NCBI GenBank assembly: GCA_030526405.1
Contig: JAUNCZ010000002.1
Span: 1-64,000 of the forward strand
Source: Lachnospiraceae bacterium
GTDB lineage: Bacteria; Bacillota; Clostridia; Lachnospirales; Lachnospiraceae
Length of the DNA stretch: 64,000 bases
Direction: 5' to 3'
Below are positions 25,158-34,809 of the stretch, one piece after another. Made by a program: the position numbers and the translations under genes. Position 1 is the first letter of the stretch, and every line of letters begins with the position of its first letter. Under the pieces are notes generated by a model. The model had not been told where the DNA came from. It saw only the letters and a list, made by a program, of their open reading frames with translations, and searched no databases.

Positions 25158-25340
25158 ATGTCCATCTGTCCAAAAAATAAATCATCAAAAGCTAGAAGAG
25201 ATAAGAGAAGAGCTAACTGGAAAATGTCTGCTCCTACTCTGGTAAAATGCAGCAAATGCGGCGAGCTGATGATGCCACACAGAGTTTGCAAGGCTTGTGG
25301 AACATACAACAAAAAACAGGTTGTTGAGATTGCAGACTAA
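25158..25340 (+). CDS. rpmF: 50S ribosomal protein L32
   Basis: 60 aa, begins MSICPKNKSSKARRDKRRAN and carries the zinc-ribbon cysteines CSKCGELMMPHRVCKAC. Structural protein of the large subunit. AAGGAGG precedes the ATG inside the end of yceD. The cysteine-containing (C+) form is present, which needs zinc. Confidence 0.96.
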   Translation: MSICPKNKSSKARRDKRRANWKMSAPTLVKCSKCGELMMPHRVCKACGTYNKKQVVEIAD

Positions 25341-25360
25341 TTAAGTGCTGAATGAAACAA

Positions 25361-25396
25361 AGAAAAGAGCTGCCTTTTAGGCGGCTCTTTTTTTTG
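25361..25396 (+). terminator. Terminator after rpmF
   Basis: AAGAGCTGCC / GGCGGCTCTT stem, loop TTTTA, eight T. Confidence 0.88.
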
Positions 25397-25409
25397 CCAC
25401 CAGAGTACG

Positions 25410-25438
25410 TTGTAAAACCCCGGGTGTTCTGGTATAAT
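25410..25438 (+). promoter_or_regulatory. Promoter of the 25561 lipoprotein-plsX unit
   Basis: TTGTAA at 25410-25415, 17-base spacer, TATAAT at 25433-25438. Confidence 0.7.
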
Positions 25439-25560
25439 ATTCCTAATTGCTCTGTTGCAGGTTTTTTATCCGGTGGGGAAAGTTCCCTTTGAATCACCTG
25501 ACAGGCAGAGGAAGCGTTCTGAGCAGAACGAACAAAAATCCATCATTTGAGGTGATATAT

Positions 25561-26346
25561 ATGAAGATGAAAAGATTAGGTGCCCTTCTGGCAGTGGGGA
25601 TCTGTTCGGCAGCTATGCTGACAGGATGCTCCTTCCAGGAGATTAAGACAACTGTTGTGGAGACTACACATTCTCTGTTTGGAAAGACAGAGGAAGTTAC
25701 CTCCGAGAAGAAAGAGGATAAGATCGAGAAATCAGGAAAGGCAGTAGATGAATCTGTGGAGAAACCTGAGTTTACCGGAATTCTGGACGGAACCGTCCAG
25801 CTTACCATGGGATCAAACTTCGGTATTTTATCTCCTGCTGAGGTGTCAGAGGGAACTGTTACCTACCAGTGGTATTCCAACAATGTGGATTCCAACGGAG
25901 GTGGAACACCGGTGGAGAATGCCACAGAGGATCATCTCTATGTGGACACTTCCGCTCCAAGTCACAAGTTTTTCTATGTGGTTGCCACCAACGAGGTGGA
26001 TGGAAAGATCAACAAAAACACCAGCGGAACCATTGAGGTGGTGGTATGGGATATCGGAAGCTGGCTGGAGGGTGAAGATGGTAAGGTTCGTTATATGATG
26101 ATCGACGGAACTTATCCGAAGAACACCTGGTTCCAGATTGACGGAAATTTCTGTTATGTGAAAGAGGATGGAGCCCGTTCCACCGGTCTTGTTGAAATTG
26201 AAGGAAAGACCTACTATTTCAGTGATGAGGGATATCTCCAGAAAAACACAACCGGTCCTAACGGTGAGCTGGTTGATGAGAATGGTGTGGTTCATCCTGT
26301 GGAGCAGCCGGCAGAACAGCCGACAGAACAGCCAGCAGAACAGTGA
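25561..26346 (+). CDS. Lipoprotein with Ig-like region and cell-wall/glucan-binding-type repeats
   Basis: 261 aa from the ATG at 25561 (GAGGTG upstream). Signal peptide with lipobox LTGC (Cys 21). Then a charged linker, a beta-sandwich-like segment (VTYQWYSNNVDSNGGGTPVE, KFFYVVATNEVDGK), and repeats in the style of choline/glucan-binding modules (TWFQIDGNFCYVKEDGARST, TYYFSDEGYLQKN). The tail is a QPAEQPTEQPAEQ low-complexity run. It probably stays on the cell surface and contacts the wall or a glycan. It lies 45 bases before plsX, an odd partner for a lipid-synthesis gene. Confidence 0.7.
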   Translation: MKMKRLGALLAVGICSAAMLTGCSFQEIKTTVVETTHSLFGKTEEVTSEKKEDKIEKSGKAVDESVEKPEFTGILDGTVQLTMGSNFGILSPAEVSEGTVTYQWYSNNVDSNGGGTPVENATEDHLYVDTSAPSHKFFYVVATNEVDGKINKNTSGTIEVVVWDIGSWLEGEDGKVRYMMIDGTYPKNTWFQIDGNFCYVKEDGARSTGLVEIEGKTYYFSDEGYLQKNTTGPNGELVDENGVVHPVEQPAEQPTEQPAEQ

Positions 26347-26391
26347 CGGGTTGTACTTTTCCGTGAGACATTTCATTGAAAGGATAGAAAA

Positions 26392-27414
26392 ATGAGCGAG
26401 TTGATTAAAGTAGTACTTGACGCAATGGGTGGTGATTATGCTCCTGTTGAGCCTGTAAAGGCTGCTGTGGAAGCGGTGAAGGAGAGCGATAAGATCTTTG
26501 TGTATCTGACAGGACAGGAGGAGGTTCTGAAAAAGGAACTTCAGAAATATACCTATCCGCAGGATCGCATTGAGGTGGTACATGCTTCCGAGATCATTGA
26601 GACAGGGGAATCGCCGGTAAAGGCAATCCAGTCCAAGAAGGATTCTTCCCTTGTTAAGGGACTGAAGATGGTTCGTGAGGGAAAAGCAGATGCCTTTGTT
26701 TCTGCCGGCAGCACAGGAGCAGTCCTGGTAGGCGGTCAGGTGATTGTACGTAAGGTTCCCGGTGTGGAGAGAGCACCTCTGGCACCCCTTATCCCAACTG
26801 AGAAGGGCTTTTCTCTTCTCATTGACTGTGGCGCAAACGTGGATGCAAGATCTTCTCATCTGGTGCAGTTTGCCATCATTGGAACCATCTATATGAAATA
26901 TGTGATCGGCATTGAGAATCCTACTGTTGGTCTTGTAAATATCGGTGCTGAGGAGGAGAAGGGAAATGCCCTTTCCAAGGAGACCTTCCAGCTGCTGAAG
27001 GAGACAGAGGGAATCAATTTCATCGGAAATGTGGAGGCCAGAGATATCCCGGCAGGAAAAGCGGACATTATCGTTACAGAGGCATTTACAGGAAATGTAA
27101 TCCTGAAGCTGTACGAGGGTCTTGCCAATACTCTGATCAAAAAGATCAAACAGGGTCTCATGTCCACACTGCGCAGTAAAATTGGTGGAATCCTCATCAA
27201 GCCTGCACTGAAAAAGACCATGAAGAGCTTCGATTCTGCTGAGTACGGCGGAGCACCTCTCCTGGGTCTTCGCGGACTGGTGGTAAAAACCCACGGAAGT
27301 TCCAAATCTCTGGAAATCAAAAACTCTATTCTCCAGTGTGTAAAATTCACTGAGCAGGATCTGCCTGGTATGATCAGCGCAAATCTGCAGCCTAAGGAGA
27401 AAAAAGCAGAATAA
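26392..27414 (+). CDS. plsX: Phosphate acyltransferase PlsX
   Basis: 340 aa. Converts acyl-ACP to acyl phosphate, the first committed donor for phospholipid synthesis. The N-terminal LDAMGGDYAP, the SAGSTGAVL stretch near residue 102, and GNVEARDIPAG near 213 are family hallmarks. GAAAGGATAG is the ribosome site. In most Firmicutes acpP follows directly; here a terminator and a separate promoter for rnc follow instead. Confidence 0.94.
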   Translation: MSELIKVVLDAMGGDYAPVEPVKAAVEAVKESDKIFVYLTGQEEVLKKELQKYTYPQDRIEVVHASEIIETGESPVKAIQSKKDSSLVKGLKMVREGKADAFVSAGSTGAVLVGGQVIVRKVPGVERAPLAPLIPTEKGFSLLIDCGANVDARSSHLVQFAIIGTIYMKYVIGIENPTVGLVNIGAEEEKGNALSKETFQLLKETEGINFIGNVEARDIPAGKADIIVTEAFTGNVILKLYEGLANTLIKKIKQGLMSTLRSKIGGILIKPALKKTMKSFDSAEYGGAPLLGLRGLVVKTHGSSKSLEIKNSILQCVKFTEQDLPGMISANLQPKEKKAE

Positions 27415-27440
27415 GGAAGGTTATTTAACCTGTTCAGAAT

Positions 27441-27482
27441 CGAGAGGTATCTGTTGTATAATGGGTGCCTCTCGTTTTATTT
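27441..27482 (+). terminator. Terminator between plsX and rnc
   Basis: CGAGAGG / CCTCTCG stem with a long loop (about 20 bases) and TTTTATTTT after it. The long loop makes it weaker than the others. Confidence 0.6.
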
Positions 27483-27510
27483 TGACAGGTTGCATTTTTT
27501 CTTGTATCAT
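27482..27510 (+). promoter_or_regulatory. Promoter of rnc-smc-ftsY
   Basis: TTGACA at 27482-27487, 17-base spacer, TATCAT at 27505-27510. It leaves an untranslated leader of about 145 bases before rnc. Confidence 0.75.
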
Positions 27511-27661
27511 AGCATGCGGAGGATTCTGTGCTTTAGGTGAACTGCGCTCAATATGTCAGCTAATCTGGGGAGAGTTACGGAAAGACAGTGTTTCGTACCC
27601 CCCGGCAGTGCGCGCATTTCACCCAAATCACAGGAAATATACCCTCCTTTGGAGCATACAT

Positions 27662-28357
27662 ATGAATGAGAATGAGAAAAAACTTCTGAAGGAGCTGGAG
27701 GGACGGATGGGCTACACCTTCCGGGATTTTAACTGGCTGCACAGAGCAATGCGCCACAGCTCCTACACCAACGAGCATCATATGGATCGTCTTGCCTGCA
27801 ATGAGCGTCTGGAATTTTTAGGTGATGCAGTGCTGGAGATGATTTCCAGTGAGTATCTGTATGACCGATATCCGGAGATGACCGAGGGCCAGCTCAGCAA
27901 GATGAGAGCCAGCCTTGTGTGTGAACCTACTCTGGCCTTTGATGCAAAGGAGCTGGAGCTGGGGAAATACCTGTTGCTGGGAAAGGGCGAGGAGCGTACC
28001 GGAGGAAGACTGAGGGATTCCATCGTTTCCGATGCTGTGGAGGCCACCATCGGTGCAATCTACAAGGACGGAGGTCTGGAGCCTGCCAGAGACTTTATCC
28101 TGCGCTTCATTCTGAATGATGTGGAGCATAAGCAGCTGTTCCATGACAGCAAGACCATCCTTCAGGAAATGATCCAGAAAAATATCGGCGATGTGCTGGA
28201 ATATGCCATTGTGGATGAGCAGGGACCGGATCATGACAAATGCTTTTCTGCAGAGGTCACACTGAATGGCAAGGTGATTGGTCAGGGAAAGGGACGTACA
28301 AAAAAAGCGGCAGAACAGCAGGCTGCGTACCAGGCACTGCTGAAGATCAGGAAGTAA
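27662..28357 (+). CDS. rnc: Ribonuclease III
   Basis: 231 aa from the ATG at 27662, which has TTGGAG upstream; the frame is open to 27461 but that part covers the promoter. The catalytic domain holds NERLEFLGDAVLEM near residue 42 and SDAVEATIGAIY near 123; a double-stranded RNA-binding domain occupies about 158-228. It cuts double-stranded RNA in rRNA processing. The long leader could hold an RNase III site for self-control, as in E. coli (inference). smc follows after six bases. Confidence 0.94.
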   Translation: MNENEKKLLKELEGRMGYTFRDFNWLHRAMRHSSYTNEHHMDRLACNERLEFLGDAVLEMISSEYLYDRYPEMTEGQLSKMRASLVCEPTLAFDAKELELGKYLLLGKGEERTGGRLRDSIVSDAVEATIGAIYKDGGLEPARDFILRFILNDVEHKQLFHDSKTILQEMIQKNIGDVLEYAIVDEQGPDHDKCFSAEVTLNGKVIGQGKGRTKKAAEQQAAYQALLKIRK

Positions 28358-28363
28358 CAGTTT

Positions 28364-31300
28364 ATGTATTTAAAAAGTATTGAGATGCATGGGTTTAAAT
28401 CCTTTGCAAACAAGATTACTCTTGAATTCCATGACGGAATTACAGGAATTGTTGGCCCCAACGGCAGCGGAAAGAGCAATGTTGGCGATGCGGTGCGCTG
28501 GGTGCTGGGTGAGCAGAGCGCAAAACAGCTCCGAGGCGGAAATATGCAGGATGTAATCTTTTCCGGTACGGAGACCAGAAAGCCTCTGGGCTTTGCCTCT
28601 GTTGCCATTACACTGGACAACTCAGATCATCAGCTGAATATCGAATACGATGAGGTTACTGTCACAAGACGTCTGTACAGATCCGGTGAGAGTGAGTACC
28701 TGCTGAACGGGAAAAACTGCCGTCTCAAGGATATCAATGAGCTGTTTTATGATACCGGTATCGGTAAAGAGGGCTATTCCATCATTGGTCAGGGCCAGAT
28801 CGAAAAAATCCTCAGCGGTAAGCCGGAGGACAGGAGAGAGCTGTTTGACGAGGCTGCCGGTATCGTGAAATTCAAGCGAAGAAAGGCTGCCACCATTAAG
28901 AAGCTGGAGGAGGAGCAGTCCAATCTGGTCCGTGTTACGGACATTCTTTCTGAGCTGTCCAGACAGGTGGGCCCCCTTGAGAAGCAGGCGGAGAAGGCCC
29001 GGGTGTATCTGAAAAAGAGAGATGAACTGAAGGAGCTGGATCTGGATCTGTTCTGTGTGGATTCACGGAATATCCGCAGTCAGAGAACTGATATCGAAGA
29101 GAAAAAGTCTGCTGCGGAGGAGGAACTGGCGGGCATCTGCAGGGAGCTGGAGGAGACGAAGAAGGAGTATGATTCTCTGGAACAGGAGATCCAGGAGCTG
29201 GATGACAGAATCCTGAAGCTTCGGGAGAATTCCTCCGGAAGTGTGCTGCGTCAGCAGCAGATGGACAGTCAGATCGCCATTCTGAAGGAACAGATCCGTG
29301 CCATTGAGCAGACGGCGGAGCACTATCAGGAGCGTCTCGAGGCCATTGCCCAGGAAAAGATCAGAAGAGAGCGGGTTCGTACAGAGCGTCAGAACGAAGG
29401 ACGAATGCTTCTGGAGAACTTTGACAAGGCGGGCAAGGAAAAGCGCATGAAGGAGATGGCAGTGGAGGACATTCAGAACAGGATCGTTGTTCTGAATGAG
29501 GAGGCAAATCAGGCCAGAACAGGGATGATCGACCTGTTGAATACCCGTTCCACTGTAAAAGGTAAGCTTCAGCGCTATGACACCATGCTGGAGCAGATTA
29601 CCATCCGGAAATCGGAACTGCTCTCCCGTGTCATGAGCCTGAAAACCGAGGAGCGCAGTCAGTTGGATGGTCTGCAGCAGCAGAGGGAAGCATTTGAAGC
29701 CCTCTCAGGAAGAGTCCGGGAGAAGCGGGACCGTATGAAGGAGCTGCAGCTTCAGCTGGAGAACCAGGGAAAGACCATGGAGGAGGCCAGTCAGAAGCTG
29801 GAAGTATCCCAGAGAGAGTATCACAGACAGTCCTCCCGTCTTGAGTCCCTGCGGAACATGGCAGAGCGCTATGACGGCTATGGAAACAGTATAAAGAAGG
29901 TTATGGAACAGAAGGACAGAAATCCGGGTATACACGGAGTTGTGGCTGATCTGATCCAGACCGGTAAGAAATATGAAACTGCAGTGGAGACTGCTCTGGG
30001 CGGTGCCATGCAGAATATCGTAACAGACAATGAGAGCACGGCAAAATATCTCATTGAGTTCCTGAAAAGAGGGCATTTTGGCCGTGCCACCTTTCTTCCT
30101 CTCACCAGCATGAAGGAGGATCGCTCCTTTATCCAGAAGAATATTCTGGCGGAGCCAGGTGTGTTGGGATCTGCAGATACACTGGTGACCTGCCAGGACA
30201 TGTATCGCAATCTGGTGAAACGTCTTCTTGGCAAGACTGTGGTGGTGGATACCATCGATCACGCCATTGCAATAGGAAGAAAATACAGCCATTCGGTACG
30301 AATGGTTACCCTGGAGGGAGAACTGTTAAGTCCCGGTGGTTCCATGACCGGAGGTTCTTTCCGCAACAACAGCAACCTGCTGGGAAGAAAACGTGAGATT
30401 GAAGATCTGGAGAAACAGGTGCGGACTCTGAAGCAGGATATGCAGGGGGCCACTGAGACTCTGGAGCAGGTGCGTCAGGCAAGAGGAGAGCTTCGCAGGA
30501 CTATGGGCAGCCTCAATGAGGATCTGCAGCGTCTGTATCTGGAACAGAATACTGCTAAGATCAACTACGACTCTGCCAGAGAAAAGGCCGGAGCTCTGAA
30601 GAACGATTATCTGGAGCTTCAGAATGAGAGCAGGGAGATTGAAGGCCAGATCAGTGAGATCACTGAAAACAGAGAGCAGATCCGCCGGGAGCTGGAAGAG
30701 TCCCAGGAACAGGAGCTTCTGTTTGAACAGACGGTGGAAAAAGCAGAAAACTCTCTGGAACAGCTTCGTGAGAAGGAGCAGGCAGCCCTGGAGCAGCAGG
30801 AAAATGCCAGACTGAGCTTTGCCTCTCTGGAACAGCAGACTTCCTTCCTGAAGGCCTCTGTCAATGAGGTAAATGAGGAGATTCGCCGCCTTGAGAAGGA
30901 GGAGCGGGAGATCCGGGAAAGCCTGGACAGTCAGGGATCCGAGATCCAGGAGAAGGAAAAGGAAATCCAGGCAGTGCAGGATCAGATCCTGCAGGAGAAA
31001 CATGCATCCTCTGATCTGGAGGAGCAGCTTCGCCTGGCGGCTGCAGAGAAGGAGGAGCGGAGCAAAATTCACAGAAGCTTTTTCAGTAAAAGAGATGAGC
31101 TTTCTGAATATAAAAGCAGAATGGACAAGGAGTGCTTCCGTTTTACAGCCCAGCTGGAGAAGCTGGAGGAAAGACGGGAGGGGCTGATCAATTATCTCTG
31201 GAATGAGTATGAGATCACTCCTGATCAGGTGTTAGGCAGAGAACTGGCAGAGGATACGGATCTTTCATCTATAAAGAAGGCCATTGTGGAACTGAAAAAT

Positions 31301-31924
31301 GAGATGAAGGCCCTGGGAAATGTCAATATCAATGCCATTGACGAGTACAAAGAGGTGAAGGAGCGCTATGAGTTCCTTTCTGACCAGTACAACGATCTGG
31401 TTACAGCAACGGACACACTGAAGAAGATCGTTGCAGAACTGGAGGAGGGTATGCGCCGCCAGTTTGAGGAGAAATTCCAGCAGATCCGGGTGGAATTTGA
31501 CAAAACCTTCAAGATATTGTTTGGAGGAGGAAGGGGAACGCTGGAGCTGATGGAGGGTGTGGATATTCTGGAGGCAGGTATCCGCATTATCTCACAGCCG
31601 CCGGGTAAAAAGCTGCAGAATATGATGCAGATGTCAGGAGGAGAGAAATCCCTGACAGCCATTGCTCTGCTGTTTGCCATCCAGAATCTGAAACCATCCC
31701 CCTTCTGTCTGCTGGATGAGATTGAGGCGGCACTGGATGAATCCAATGTGGACCGGTTTGCCAGCTATCTCCATAAGTTGACAAAGAATACCCAGTTCAT
31801 TATCATTACCCATAGACGCGGAACCATGGCAACCGCCGACCGACTGTACGGTATTACCATGCAGGAGAAGGGCGTATCCACCCTTGTTTCCGTAAATCTG
31901 ATCGAAAATGAACTGGATGCCTGA
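28364..31924 (+). CDS. smc: Chromosome segregation protein SMC
   Basis: 1186 aa, the full bacterial length. Walker A GPNGSGKSN near residue 33, two long coiled coils (about 170-500 and 670-1010) around a hinge domain (about 515-640, with a GVVADLI and GGAMQNIV region), the ABC signature MSGGEKSL near 1090 and Walker B CLLDEIEAALD near 1115. It compacts and separates sister chromosomes with ScpA/ScpB (not in the window). The coiled coil DNA accounts for several long false frames on the other strand. Confidence 0.97.
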   Translation: MYLKSIEMHGFKSFANKITLEFHDGITGIVGPNGSGKSNVGDAVRWVLGEQSAKQLRGGNMQDVIFSGTETRKPLGFASVAITLDNSDHQLNIEYDEVTVTRRLYRSGESEYLLNGKNCRLKDINELFYDTGIGKEGYSIIGQGQIEKILSGKPEDRRELFDEAAGIVKFKRRKAATIKKLEEEQSNLVRVTDILSELSRQVGPLEKQAEKARVYLKKRDELKELDLDLFCVDSRNIRSQRTDIEEKKSAAEEELAGICRELEETKKEYDSLEQEIQELDDRILKLRENSSGSVLRQQQMDSQIAILKEQIRAIEQTAEHYQERLEAIAQEKIRRERVRTERQNEGRMLLENFDKAGKEKRMKEMAVEDIQNRIVVLNEEANQARTGMIDLLNTRSTVKGKLQRYDTMLEQITIRKSELLSRVMSLKTEERSQLDGLQQQREAFEALSGRVREKRDRMKELQLQLENQGKTMEEASQKLEVSQREYHRQSSRLESLRNMAERYDGYGNSIKKVMEQKDRNPGIHGVVADLIQTGKKYETAVETALGGAMQNIVTDNESTAKYLIEFLKRGHFGRATFLPLTSMKEDRSFIQKNILAEPGVLGSADTLVTCQDMYRNLVKRLLGKTVVVDTIDHAIAIGRKYSHSVRMVTLEGELLSPGGSMTGGSFRNNSNLLGRKREIEDLEKQVRTLKQDMQGATETLEQVRQARGELRRTMGSLNEDLQRLYLEQNTAKINYDSAREKAGALKNDYLELQNESREIEGQISEITENREQIRRELEESQEQELLFEQTVEKAENSLEQLREKEQAALEQQENARLSFASLEQQTSFLKASVNEVNEEIRRLEKEEREIRESLDSQGSEIQEKEKEIQAVQDQILQEKHASSDLEEQLRLAAAEKEERSKIHRSFFSKRDELSEYKSRMDKECFRFTAQLEKLEERREGLINYLWNEYEITPDQVLGRELAEDTDLSSIKKAIVELKNEMKALGNVNINAIDEYKEVKERYEFLSDQYNDLVTATDTLKKIVAELEEGMRRQFEEKFQQIRVEFDKTFKILFGGGRGTLELMEGVDILEAGIRIISQPPGKKLQNMMQMSGGEKSLTAIALLFAIQNLKPSPFCLLDEIEAALDESNVDRFASYLHKLTKNTQFIIITHRRGTMATADRLYGITMQEKGVSTLVSVNLIENELDA

Positions 31925-31944
31925 AATAAGAAATGAGGTAAAAC

Positions 31945-32883
31945 ATGGCTGAAGAAAAAATGGGATTTTTTAAACGTCTTGTAAACGGACTGACTAAAAC
32001 CAGAAACAGTATCGTGTCAGGCTTTGATGCGATTTTCAACGGATTTTCCAACATTGACGATGACTTTTATGAGGAAATCGAGGAAATCCTGGTGATGGGT
32101 GATATTGGTGTTGCCACCACGGAAAAGATCATTGAGGATCTGAAGGAGAAGGTTGCCCAGCAGCATATCAAGGAGCCGGTTCAGTGTAAACAGCTCCTCA
32201 TCGACAGTATCAAGGAGCAGATGCAGGTGGGAGATACCGCCTATGAATTTGAGCACAAAAAATCTGTAATCCTTGTGATTGGTGTAAACGGAGTGGGCAA
32301 GACCACCTCCATCGGAAAGCTGGCGGCTAATCTGAAGGGACAGGGCCGTAAGGTTATGATGGCTGCAGCGGATACCTTCCGTGCGGCTGCCGGAGAACAG
32401 CTGCAGATGTGGGCAAATCGTGCCGGCGTGGAACTCATCGGTGGACAGGACGGTGCGGATCCTGCCTCTGTAATTTACGACGCGGTTCAGGCCGCAAAGG
32501 CAAGAAATGTGGATGTGCTGCTCTGTGATACAGCGGGACGTCTTCATAATAAAAAGAATCTCATGGAAGAGCTGAAAAAGATCTACCGTATCATTGAAAA
32601 AGAGTATCCGGAAGCACATCTGGAGACTCTGGTAGTTCTGGACGGAACTACAGGACAGAATGCCCTGGTACAGGCCCGTCAGTTCAATGAGGCTGCAAAG
32701 ATCACAGGACTTGTTCTTACCAAGCTGGATGGAACTGCCAAGGGCGGAATCGCTGTGGCAATCCAGTCCGAGATGGACATTCCTGTAAAATATATCGGTG
32801 TGGGCGAGCATATTGAGGATCTGCAGAAATTTGATCCGGATGCCTTCGTCAATGCACTGTTCAATGTGGGAGGAGAAGAATAA
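31945..32883 (+). CDS. ftsY: Signal recognition particle receptor FtsY
   Basis: 312 aa, short form without the acidic A domain. SRP GTPase motifs: GVNGVGKTTSIGKLA near residue 113, ADTFRAAAGEQL near 142, DTAGRLHNK near 194 and TKLDGTAKGG near 254. It docks ribosome-SRP complexes at the membrane. AATGAGG is the ribosome site, 20 bases after smc. The rnc-smc-ftsY order is conserved in Firmicutes. Confidence 0.96.
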   Translation: MAEEKMGFFKRLVNGLTKTRNSIVSGFDAIFNGFSNIDDDFYEEIEEILVMGDIGVATTEKIIEDLKEKVAQQHIKEPVQCKQLLIDSIKEQMQVGDTAYEFEHKKSVILVIGVNGVGKTTSIGKLAANLKGQGRKVMMAAADTFRAAAGEQLQMWANRAGVELIGGQDGADPASVIYDAVQAAKARNVDVLLCDTAGRLHNKKNLMEELKKIYRIIEKEYPEAHLETLVVLDGTTGQNALVQARQFNEAAKITGLVLTKLDGTAKGGIAVAIQSEMDIPVKYIGVGEHIEDLQKFDPDAFVNALFNVGGEE

Positions 32884-32884
32884 C

Positions 32885-34105
32885 ATGGAAGAAATGCTGA
32901 CTCTGGAAACCTTTGAGGAGGCTTCTGAAATCGTAAAAAAGGTTGCTCGCGACACCAATCTTGTGTTCAGTGAGCATTTCAGCTCTCAGACAGGCAACAA
33001 GGTCTATCTGAAGCCTGAAAATATGCAGTACACAGGTGCCTACAAATTACGTGGTGCCTACTATAAGATCAGTACCCTTACCGATGAGGAGAGGGGCAGA
33101 GGTCTGATCACTGCATCTGCAGGAAATCACGCCCAGGGTGTTGCCTATGCGGCAAAGGCATTTGGAGCAAAGGCAGTGATCGTAATGCCAACCTCCACAC
33201 CTCTGATCAAGGTGAACAGAACAAAGAGCTATGGCGCAGAAGTAATCCTCCACGGAGATGTGTACGATGAGGCCTGTGAGAAAGCTCTGGAGCTGGCGGA
33301 GGAGCATGGATACACCTTTATCCATCCATTCGACGATCTGGCGGTTGCCACAGGACAGGGAACCATCGCCATGGAGATCTTCAAGGAGCTTCCTCTTGTG
33401 GATTATATTCTTGTTCCCATCGGCGGCGGCGGACTGGCCACCGGTGTGTCCACACTGGCAAAACAGCTGAATCCAAAAATCAAGGTCATCGGTGTGGAGC
33501 CTGCCAATGCCAACTGTATGCAGGTTTCCCTTCAGAAGGGAGAGGTAACCACCCTGCCTAAGGTGAATACCATTGCAGACGGTACCGCTGTAAAACGTCC
33601 GGGAGAGAAGATATTCCCATATCTCCAGCAGAATCTGGATGAAATCATCACTGTTCAGGATGAGGAGCTGATTGTTGCCTTCCTGGATATGGTGGAGAAT
33701 CACAAGATGATCGTGGAAAACTCAGGACTTCTCACTGTGGCAGCTCTGAAGCATCTGGATGTGAAGGGTAAGAAAGTGGTTTCTGTATTAAGTGGCGGAA
33801 ATATGGACGTGATCACCATGTCCTCCGTTGTTCAGAACGGCCTGATCGCCCGCAACAGAATCTTTACCCTGTCTGTGCTGCTGCCTGATAAGCCAGGTTC
33901 CCTGGTGAAGGTTGCTTCTCTGATTTCTGAGAATCAGGGAAATATTGTAAAAACAGAGCATAATGCCTTCTACAGTGTAAACAGAAATGACACCGTAGAG
34001 CTGAAGGTGACCATGGAGGCTTTCGGAGCAGAGCATAAGCAGCAGATCATCAATGCCCTGGAGCAGGCTGGCTATAAGCCAAAACAGGTTCGGGCGTTAC
34101 TGTAA
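32885..34105 (+). CDS. ilvA: Threonine ammonia-lyase
   Basis: 406 aa, PLP-dependent deamination of threonine to 2-oxobutyrate. The PLP lysine is in TGAYKLRGAY near residue 52; the phosphate-binding glycine loop is GGGGLATG near 180; a C-terminal single ACT-like domain (about 325-406) gives the size of the catabolic/TdcB-like and Corynebacterium-type enzymes rather than the long E. coli IlvA. The start is two bases after the ftsY stop, with GGAGGAG inside ftsY. It can feed isoleucine synthesis or propionate formation. Confidence 0.88.
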   Translation: MEEMLTLETFEEASEIVKKVARDTNLVFSEHFSSQTGNKVYLKPENMQYTGAYKLRGAYYKISTLTDEERGRGLITASAGNHAQGVAYAAKAFGAKAVIVMPTSTPLIKVNRTKSYGAEVILHGDVYDEACEKALELAEEHGYTFIHPFDDLAVATGQGTIAMEIFKELPLVDYILVPIGGGGLATGVSTLAKQLNPKIKVIGVEPANANCMQVSLQKGEVTTLPKVNTIADGTAVKRPGEKIFPYLQQNLDEIITVQDEELIVAFLDMVENHKMIVENSGLLTVAALKHLDVKGKKVVSVLSGGNMDVITMSSVVQNGLIARNRIFTLSVLLPDKPGSLVKVASLISENQGNIVKTEHNAFYSVNRNDTVELKVTMEAFGAEHKQQIINALEQAGYKPKQVRALL

Positions 34106-34164
34106 CAGGAAAGAGGGCCCTGGCAGAGAACCTGGAGCCCATCCCCGGGAAAACAGATGGTAGT

Positions 34165-34803
34165 ATGGATCAGAAGAGAAATTATCAGAAGGAACTGGAA
34201 CAGATTCTGAAAAAGCTGCAGGCAGAGGGGAAGACCCCCCATCTCCTGCTGCACAGCTGCTGCGCTCCCTGCAGCAGCTACTGCCTGGAGTATCTGCAGC
34301 AGTTTTTTGAAATCACAGTGTTCTATTACAATCCCAATATTGCGCCGGAGGAGGAATACAGACTGAGAGTGGAGGAACAGCAGAGGCTGATCCGGGAACT
34401 CTGCGCTGAACATCCGGTGCATTTTCTGGAGGGAAACTACGATCCGGAACGCTTTTATGAGATGGCCAGGGGTCTGGAACAGATACCGGAGGGGGGAGAG
34501 CGGTGTCACCGCTGCTTTGAGCTGCGGCTTCGTGAAGCCATGAAGGCGGCACAGCAGGTGGGAGCAGATTTCTTTACCACCACCCTCACCATCAGTCCCC
34601 TGAAGAATGCCCGGAAGCTCAATGAACTGGGTGAAATGATCGGGGCGGAAGAAAAGGGACCCAGATGGCTGGTCTCAGATTTTAAAAAGAAAAACGGATA
34701 CAGGCGATCCGTGGAGCTGTCGGAGGAATACGGGCTCTACAGACAGAATTATTGCGGCTGTGTCTTCTCAAAAAGAGAGGCACAGGCCAGAGAAAGGAAG
34801 TAA
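34165..34803 (+). CDS. queH: Epoxyqueuosine reductase QueH
   Basis: 212 aa. Matches the QueH (DUF208) family: HSCCAPCSSYCLEYL near residue 30, CHRCFELRLREAM near 115, SDFKKKNGYRRSVELS near 171 and YCGCVFS near the end. The paired cysteines bind an Fe-S cluster and metal; the enzyme reduces epoxyqueuosine to queuosine in tRNA, replacing cobalamin-dependent QueG. argH begins six bases after the stop, suggesting shared transcription. Confidence 0.9.
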   Translation: MDQKRNYQKELEQILKKLQAEGKTPHLLLHSCCAPCSSYCLEYLQQFFEITVFYYNPNIAPEEEYRLRVEEQQRLIRELCAEHPVHFLEGNYDPERFYEMARGLEQIPEGGERCHRCFELRLREAMKAAQQVGADFFTTTLTISPLKNARKLNELGEMIGAEEKGPRWLVSDFKKKNGYRRSVELSEEYGLYRQNYCGCVFSKREAQARERK

Positions 34804-34809
34804 TATATT

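Noticed and set aside
25846-27294. Reverse open frame of 482 codons
   Set aside because: It lies fully antisense to the lipoprotein and plsX genes; codon-shadow composition rich in His, Cys and Leu.
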